A DNA stretch of 64,000 bases from JBJFCE01 sp964437825 (GTDB lineage Bacteria; Bacillota; Clostridia; Lachnospirales; Lachnospiraceae), in NCBI GenBank assembly GCA_964437825.1, contig CAYTIH010000007.1, positions 7,729 to 71,728 of the forward strand, given 5' to 3'. The notes below the pieces were generated by a model. The model searched no databases. It saw only the letters and a list, made by a program, of their open reading frames with translations, and was not told where the DNA came from. Positions within the stretch are counted from its first letter, which is position 1. Each line of letters starts with the position of its first letter. Position numbers and translations under genes: made by a program. Below, in pieces: positions 59,517 to 64,000 of the stretch.

Positions 59517-61475
59517 ATGAAAAATACGATAGCTGTATGTATTGCAAGAATAGATGAAAATTTTCAGACGGATGCGTTAAAAGCACTTTGTAAAAAGGCG
59601 GATGAAAACGGATTTTCCATTCAGGTCTATAATTCTTTCGAAGAACTGATAGATCATGACCGATATGATCAGGGTGAGGAGAGCGTGTATGAGCTGATTA
59701 ATTATGATCGTTTATGCGGTATCATACTCTTTGCCGAAAAAATTAAGGATAATGATCTGAATCAGAGAATTATTGACAGCGGAAAGGAGCATGGCATCCC
59801 TGTCGTTTCTATTGATCGTCATATAGATGAATGTTATTGTATAACTTTTGATTATGTCAATTCCTTTGAGCAGATTGTGAGACATTTGCTGGAGGTTCAT
59901 CATTGTAAAAACTTTTATGTCATGGGAGGCTTTAGAAACAATTCGTTTTCCGATGAGAGAATTGATGTGGTACGCAGGGTGATCGGAGAGTACGGTCTTC
60001 GATTAACTGCGGATGATATTGGTTATGGGGATTTTTGGGAGGAACCCTGCAGGGCGGTCATGAAGGAATTTTTTGAAAGCGGCAGACCTCTTCCCGATGC
60101 TTTTATTGCAGCGAATGATACCATGGCGATTACAATTTGTGACGAGCTTACCAAGGCGGGCTACCGCGTGCCTGAGGATACCATCGTTACAGGCTTTGAC
60201 GGAATCGAAATGGAGCGATATGTTGTGCCGAGGTTAACAACTGCGCAGCAGAATATCGATTCAGCGGCAGAAGCCGCGGTGGAGGTCATTGATCAGATCC
60301 GAAAAGGAATTCCCGATGTTCAAAGAAAATATGTCATTCCGTTTTCGATTCGATATTCCCAGTCGTGCGGCTGTAAGCCTGTGGAATACCGTAGGATCAC
60401 TACGCAGATCAATAAAGTGTATAACGATCTGACTGCTTGTCGTCAGTTTAATAAGTTTATGTATGAGATGGTCATTGATATGACCAGTGAAAAGACGATT
60501 GGCGGTATGGTGAAGTATCTGGAGAGATATTTTACTTATTTGACGGGATATCGGCATATTTATGTCTGTGTGAGGCAGTCCATGTTGGATGGGGATGAAA
60601 AGCTGATGCAGGAGATCGAGCATGTAAACCGTAATGTGGCGGACAAGAAAGATATGGATATGGTGGTGCTGTGTGAGTATCATGAAGATTCCGGATTTCA
60701 GGTTCCTTTGACCGGCTTTTCACAGAAGGAGCAGCTGCCGAATTATGAAATTGCGATACAGAGAATGAAACATATCGTATTTATTCCGCTGCATATGCAG
60801 GAGACGGTTTTCGGGTATATGGCGCTTGATCTTTCTCCAGAGAATAATGTGTATTATCAGCTGAACCATATGGTAATGAATTTAAGTCATTGTCTGGAAT
60901 CTGTGAGACAGAAGCTGAGAAACCGGAAAATTAATGAAAAACTCCGATTGGTAAATGACAAGCTGGAAGAACTTTATATCAGAGATCCTTTAACGGGAAT
61001 ATATAACCGCAGGGGATTTTATCAGGAAATACATCGTAAAATTAAGAAATACAAATACGGCTGGATAATGATGGCTTCTGTAGATCTGGACGGATTAAAG
61101 CAGATTAATGATAAGTACGGACACAGTGAAGGAGACTTTGCCATTAAATCGGTCGGTAAGGCGATTGCGTGCTGTTGTGGGGAGAATGGGATTTACGCCA
61201 GATTCGGCGGAGACGAATTTTCGGCAGCTCTGTTTTTTAATGAATATGAAGAATCAGCAGAACAAAATTGGAAGCAGAAGCTGATAAGACAGCTGACAAT
61301 CATTAACGAACAGTCGGGAAAGCCATATCAAATCGGAGCAAGCTGCGGAACGGATATAGCAGTGATTGATAATGAACTGGATTTGGATGCACTGTTAAGG
61401 ACTGCGGATGATAAGATGTATAGCAACAAAGAGGAACACCATAGAGGAGTAATTCGTGCCAGACCGAGGATTTGA
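59517..61475 (+). CDS. Cytosolic LacI-like ligand-binding protein fused to GGDEF diguanylate cyclase
   Basis: The 652-residue protein has no signal peptide and no membrane segment. Residues 1-290 look like the sugar-binding part of LacI/GalR regulators without the helix-turn-helix: IPVVSIDRH, PDAFIAANDTMAITICDEL and VTGFDGIEMERY. The middle (about 310-480) is GAF-like in position. The C-terminal GGDEF domain starts at YIRDPLTGIYNRRGFY and has DLDGLKQINDKYGHSEGD and the active site RFGGDEFSA. No RxxD inhibitory site precedes it. It probably makes cyclic di-GMP in response to a cytosolic ligand. AGGTG precedes the ATG. Confidence 0.88.
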   Translation: MKNTIAVCIARIDENFQTDALKALCKKADENGFSIQVYNSFEELIDHDRYDQGEESVYELINYDRLCGIILFAEKIKDNDLNQRIIDSGKEHGIPVVSIDRHIDECYCITFDYVNSFEQIVRHLLEVHHCKNFYVMGGFRNNSFSDERIDVVRRVIGEYGLRLTADDIGYGDFWEEPCRAVMKEFFESGRPLPDAFIAANDTMAITICDELTKAGYRVPEDTIVTGFDGIEMERYVVPRLTTAQQNIDSAAEAAVEVIDQIRKGIPDVQRKYVIPFSIRYSQSCGCKPVEYRRITTQINKVYNDLTACRQFNKFMYEMVIDMTSEKTIGGMVKYLERYFTYLTGYRHIYVCVRQSMLDGDEKLMQEIEHVNRNVADKKDMDMVVLCEYHEDSGFQVPLTGFSQKEQLPNYEIAIQRMKHIVFIPLHMQETVFGYMALDLSPENNVYYQLNHMVMNLSHCLESVRQKLRNRKINEKLRLVNDKLEELYIRDPLTGIYNRRGFYQEIHRKIKKYKYGWIMMASVDLDGLKQINDKYGHSEGDFAIKSVGKAIACCCGENGIYARFGGDEFSAALFFNEYEESAEQNWKQKLIRQLTIINEQSGKPYQIGASCGTDIAVIDNELDLDALLRTADDKMYSNKEEHHRGVIRARPRI

Positions 61476-61517
61476 TATCATGTCTTCCGGTATCGGAGAG
61501 GATGATCGGAAGGGAAC

Positions 61518-61562
61518 AAAAGCGAGGATGAAAGCAATGACTGCTTTCATCCTCGCTTTTTT
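61518..61562 (+). terminator. Strong terminator after the GGDEF gene
   Basis: AAAAGCGAGGATGAAAGCA pairs perfectly with TGCTTTCATCCTCGCTTTT around ATGAC and is followed by further T. The flanking A run lets it serve the convergent flippase gene as well. Confidence 0.95.
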
Positions 61563-61644
61563 ATGCCCATTTTTAGACGTGTCTGTGTTGTTTCTGTCAT
61601 TTGTGAAATTTCAGCAAAATCCGGTGAGTTTCGCAAGCAATTGC

Positions 61645-62973
61645 CTATATTCCCATTTTATGAATTTCATGAAGCACCATCCGGTAATTAAGCAGAGCGG
61701 AAAATAACTGACTGACCAGAATTCCGTATAGATATCCCTGAATTCCAAGGACAGGAATCAGGAAGAATACAAACAGCAGCCGGATTAACAGAGCGCTCAC
61801 ATTGATAAAAAAGCTGGTTCCCGTTTTGCCAAGACCATGTAAAATACTGGACATGGTAGTGGAGAGATAGAGAAAAGGACACATAAAGCCCAGAATCAGT
61901 ATGAATTTGCCCGCAAGCTCATTGTGAAACAAAAGGGTTCCTGCCATCCGCCCCGTCAGCAGAAAGAGGATGCAGCACAGGCCGCCGAACATAAGAGAGC
62001 AAAACGCGGTTTTTCCGGCAGCACGCTTGATTTTGGGAATATTGACATTTTCCTGCGCTTCCGATATGACGGGAAGGAGCAGAACGGAAAAGGAGTTCGT
62101 CAGGGTCGAAGGAAAGAAAATAAAGGGCATTGCCATTCCGGTCAGAATACCATAGACGCTGAGGGCGTCTGCCTGGGAAAGTCCGTAAGAGACCAGGCAA
62201 AGAGGTATGTAGACTGCTTCTACGCCGGCTAACAGATTGATAATGATCCGGCTGAAGGATAGCGGAGCAGCCATTTTGATTAACCTGCCGCAGGAAGAAC
62301 ACAAATGCATTTGTATCCATGACTGGGTTAAACGAAGCCGCTTGTGAAAGCGGGTTGTAATAATACCGGTGCATAAAACGGCAGAACCGATTTCTCCGGC
62401 AAGCATTCCCAGGACTGCACAGGAAATATTCAAAGTATATCCCTGAGAAATACTTTGACAATATAAAAGATATACAACAAAAACGCGGATCAGCTGTTCA
62501 AACAGCTGTGAAAAGGCCGGAATTTTCGTACCCTGGATTCCATAGTAGTAGCCGTTAATACAGGAATGAATGGCAGCAAAAGGAATGGAGAGGGCCGCAA
62601 TGCGGATTAATGCTTCCGTTCTGGGTTCACAGATCAGTCTGCATGCAATCCATTCGGCATTGGCTAACAGTAGCAGCATGCATATGGTGGACAGCGTAAG
62701 TGACAAAACAATTCCTGAAATGAGTACCTGTAAGGAATGCGTGTAGTCATGCGTTGTATTTTCACCGGCGACATATTTGGAAATGGAAGTCTGGATACCG
62801 GCAGCACAGAGAGAAAAGGTTAAAGCCAGTATGGGATTCACAAGCTGGTAGATCCCCATGCCCTCTGCACCGAAGGTACGTGATAAAAAGATTCGATAGA
62901 AAAAACCAATGAACCTGGTAATAAAACCGGTAATCGTAAGAATCAGGGTCCCTTTTAACAAAAGCTTATTCAT
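61645..62973 (-). CDS. SpoVB/MurJ-type polysaccharide flippase
   Basis: The 442-residue protein has about 12-14 membrane segments and belongs to the MOP exporter superfamily, in the group of stage V sporulation protein B and related lipid-linked oligosaccharide flippases. The N-terminus KGTLILTITGFITRFIGFFY and the FGAEGMGIYQLVNPILALTF segment are typical. The ATG at 62973 follows AGGTGCTTTT; an upstream in-frame ATG at 62991 is less likely. A role in spore-cortex precursor transport is possible but not proven. Confidence 0.88.
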   Translation of the reverse strand: MNKLLLKGTLILTITGFITRFIGFFYRIFLSRTFGAEGMGIYQLVNPILALTFSLCAAGIQTSISKYVAGENTTHDYTHSLQVLISGIVLSLTLSTICMLLLLANAEWIACRLICEPRTEALIRIAALSIPFAAIHSCINGYYYGIQGTKIPAFSQLFEQLIRVFVVYLLYCQSISQGYTLNISCAVLGMLAGEIGSAVLCTGIITTRFHKRLRLTQSWIQMHLCSSCGRLIKMAAPLSFSRIIINLLAGVEAVYIPLCLVSYGLSQADALSVYGILTGMAMPFIFFPSTLTNSFSVLLLPVISEAQENVNIPKIKRAAGKTAFCSLMFGGLCCILFLLTGRMAGTLLFHNELAGKFILILGFMCPFLYLSTTMSSILHGLGKTGTSFFINVSALLIRLLFVFFLIPVLGIQGYLYGILVSQLFSALLNYRMVLHEIHKMGI

Positions 62974-63043
62974 AAAAGCACCTGATGGCATTATGAATAA
63001 TATATGAACCCGCGGTCTGTTTTCAGAACCTAAAAATGCCGGA

Positions 63044-63862
63044 TTATAGCTTTTTATATTCGGGGGTCCGGTACTGAAAGACGCAGTAGTATCGGTATCC
63101 GCAGGCAGTCAGGATGTCTGAGGCCCTGTCAAAGTCCGCGGCAACATCCTTTACAAAATGGGCATCGGAACCGACGGTAATGATCTCGCCGCCAAGCTCT
63201 TTATAACGCCGTATGATATCAGTGCATGGATTCGGCTCGCTTAGCCCTTTTCGAAATCCGCCGGTATTGATTTCGATTCCTTTTTCGTTTTCAATCAGCG
63301 TAAGTAATATTTCGTCGATGATGTCGGCATATGCGCCATAGCTGTAATTCTCCGCACGGTTTGGACCGTACCGAACGACATAATCCAAATGACCGTAAAC
63401 ATCGAAATTGTTAAATTTTTTGATGTTGACAAGGATGGATTCAAAATATTCCGTATAGGCCTCTTTTTCGCTTCGCCCTTCATAGAAAGAAGGATAGTAG
63501 GGATCACGTCCGTTTACAACGTGGCTGGAGCCGATGATAAAATCCCAGTCGTGTTCTCTGACAAGTCTTGAATTTTGTCCGAACAGATGGGGCTGAAGTC
63601 CGAGTTCAACTCCGAAGCGGACCTGAATTTGATCCTGGTATTTTTCTTTATATTTGATTAGGTCAAACAGATAGGAATCACAGTTCAGGATAAAGGTGTC
63701 CGGGGTGATTTCCTCATTTGCGGGATAATCATAGTCCATGTGTTCAGTAAAACACATATGGGTAAGTCCCCTGTCTATGCCGCAAAGAATCATGTCCTCC
63801 ATGGAGGCATCGGAATCTCCCGAATGGGAGGAATGTAAATGGTAATCCGCAGTAACTGACAT
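63044..63862 (-). CDS. hisK: PHP-family histidinol-phosphatase
   Basis: The 272-residue enzyme has the PHP metal-binding motifs: DYHLHSSHSGDSDASMED at the N-terminus, CFTEHMDYDYP, FGVELGLQPH, DFIIGSSHVVNGRDPYY and GSDAHFVKDVA near the end. This set matches HisK-type histidinol-phosphate phosphatases of Firmicutes; other phosphoesters remain possible. AAAGGAG lies eight bases before the ATG at 63862. The frame is open further upstream but not family-like. No other his gene is nearby. Confidence 0.88.
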   Translation of the reverse strand: MSVTADYHLHSSHSGDSDASMEDMILCGIDRGLTHMCFTEHMDYDYPANEEITPDTFILNCDSYLFDLIKYKEKYQDQIQVRFGVELGLQPHLFGQNSRLVREHDWDFIIGSSHVVNGRDPYYPSFYEGRSEKEAYTEYFESILVNIKKFNNFDVYGHLDYVVRYGPNRAENYSYGAYADIIDEILLTLIENEKGIEINTGGFRKGLSEPNPCTDIIRRYKELGGEIITVGSDAHFVKDVAADFDRASDILTACGYRYYCVFQYRTPEYKKL

Positions 63863-63918
63863 AAAAGTACTCCTTTCGTGTAAATTTTGCCCGGAAAAAA
63901 GAGTTTTGTATATAAAAG

Positions 63919-63947
63919 AAAATAGCATATTTACCATCTTTTTTCAA
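63919..63947 (-). promoter_or_regulatory. Promoter of the histidinol-phosphatase gene
   Basis: On the minus strand, TTGAAA (63947-63942), 17 bp, TATTTT (63924-63919), with TGC before the -10. The remaining bases to 64000 show no gene. Confidence 0.55.
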
Positions 63948-64000
63948 TTTACGAAGATTTTTCATTATAAAGGCTTGAATTTTAGAGCCGGATTAGGTAA

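Noticed and set aside
61456..61707. An 83-codon plus-strand frame after the GGDEF gene
   Set aside because: It runs through a strong terminator hairpin and then antisense into the flippase gene; no ribosome-binding site fits.

Overview
The window is a stretch of the core chromosome of a spore-forming, anaerobic Firmicute, most probably a member of the Lachnospiraceae (Clostridia). The evidence is gene order and content: rimP-nusA-rnpM-ylxQ-infB-rbfA-nrnA-truB-ribF, rpsO-pnp, a complete spoIIIAA-AH operon, nusB-xseA-xseB-ispA-dxs-tlyA-nadK-argR-recN-spoIVB, rqcH-yicC-remA-gmk-rpoZ-rimO-pgsA-cinA, recA-recX-rny, spoIIM-xerD. A stand-alone glycyl-radical protein and a cytosolic LacI-like/GGDEF protein also fit that family. 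Base composition and style look uniform, and almost everything is on the plus strand.

Layout. 1-958: the 3' part of metA, then tRNA-Glu(CTC) with its own promoter and terminator. 959-10165: the translation/transcription-factor operon, preceded by a LexA-type (SOS) promoter, a second housekeeping promoter and a leader hairpin. 10166-13228: a Na/phosphate symporter and a secreted NlpC/P60 wall hydrolase with a phased operator-like array. 13229-16090: rpsO and pnp, with a very long hairpin in the pnp leader and a 10-N assembly gap inside pnp. 16181-22051: the glycyl-radical protein (minus) and the spoIIIA operon. 22110-35547: deoB, prfC, a transglutaminase-like lipoprotein, asp23, then the long nusB-recN run. 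35668-37910: spoIVB followed, at the usual spo0A position, by a Spo0A-type protein with no receiver domain; an ABC-ATPase relic and paired hairpins lie between them. 37984-46860: glgA and the rqcH...cinA block. 46864-49036: a small accessory insertion between cinA and recA, with an acyltransferase, three broken genes and a 13-bp minisatellite. 49290-58108: recA under two SOS boxes, recX, rny, a membrane PP2C phosphatase with a 42-residue membrane peptide, an aminotransferase, a Nudix hydrolase, spoIIM and xerD. 58138-63862: aroF-type DAHP synthase (minus), a GGDEF sensor, and a flippase and histidinol phosphatase (both minus).

How the genes work together. The main themes are ribosome and transcript maturation (RimP, RbfA, NusA, IF-2, RnpM, PNPase, RNase Y, NrnA, TlyA, RimO, RqcH), the mother-cell sporulation machinery (SpoIIIA channel, SpoIVB, SpoIIM, Spo0A-like regulator), DNA repair (RecA, RecX, RecN, Exo VII, CinA) and isoprenoid/envelope supply (Dxs, IspA, PgsA, flippase, NlpC/P60). 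The most unusual points are the receiver-less Spo0A-type protein beside spoIVB, an SOS promoter feeding the nusA-infB operon, a switch-like leader before cinA, and the pseudogene cluster between cinA and recA. Starts were chosen by ribosome-binding sites and family N-termini, so several differ from the longest open frame.
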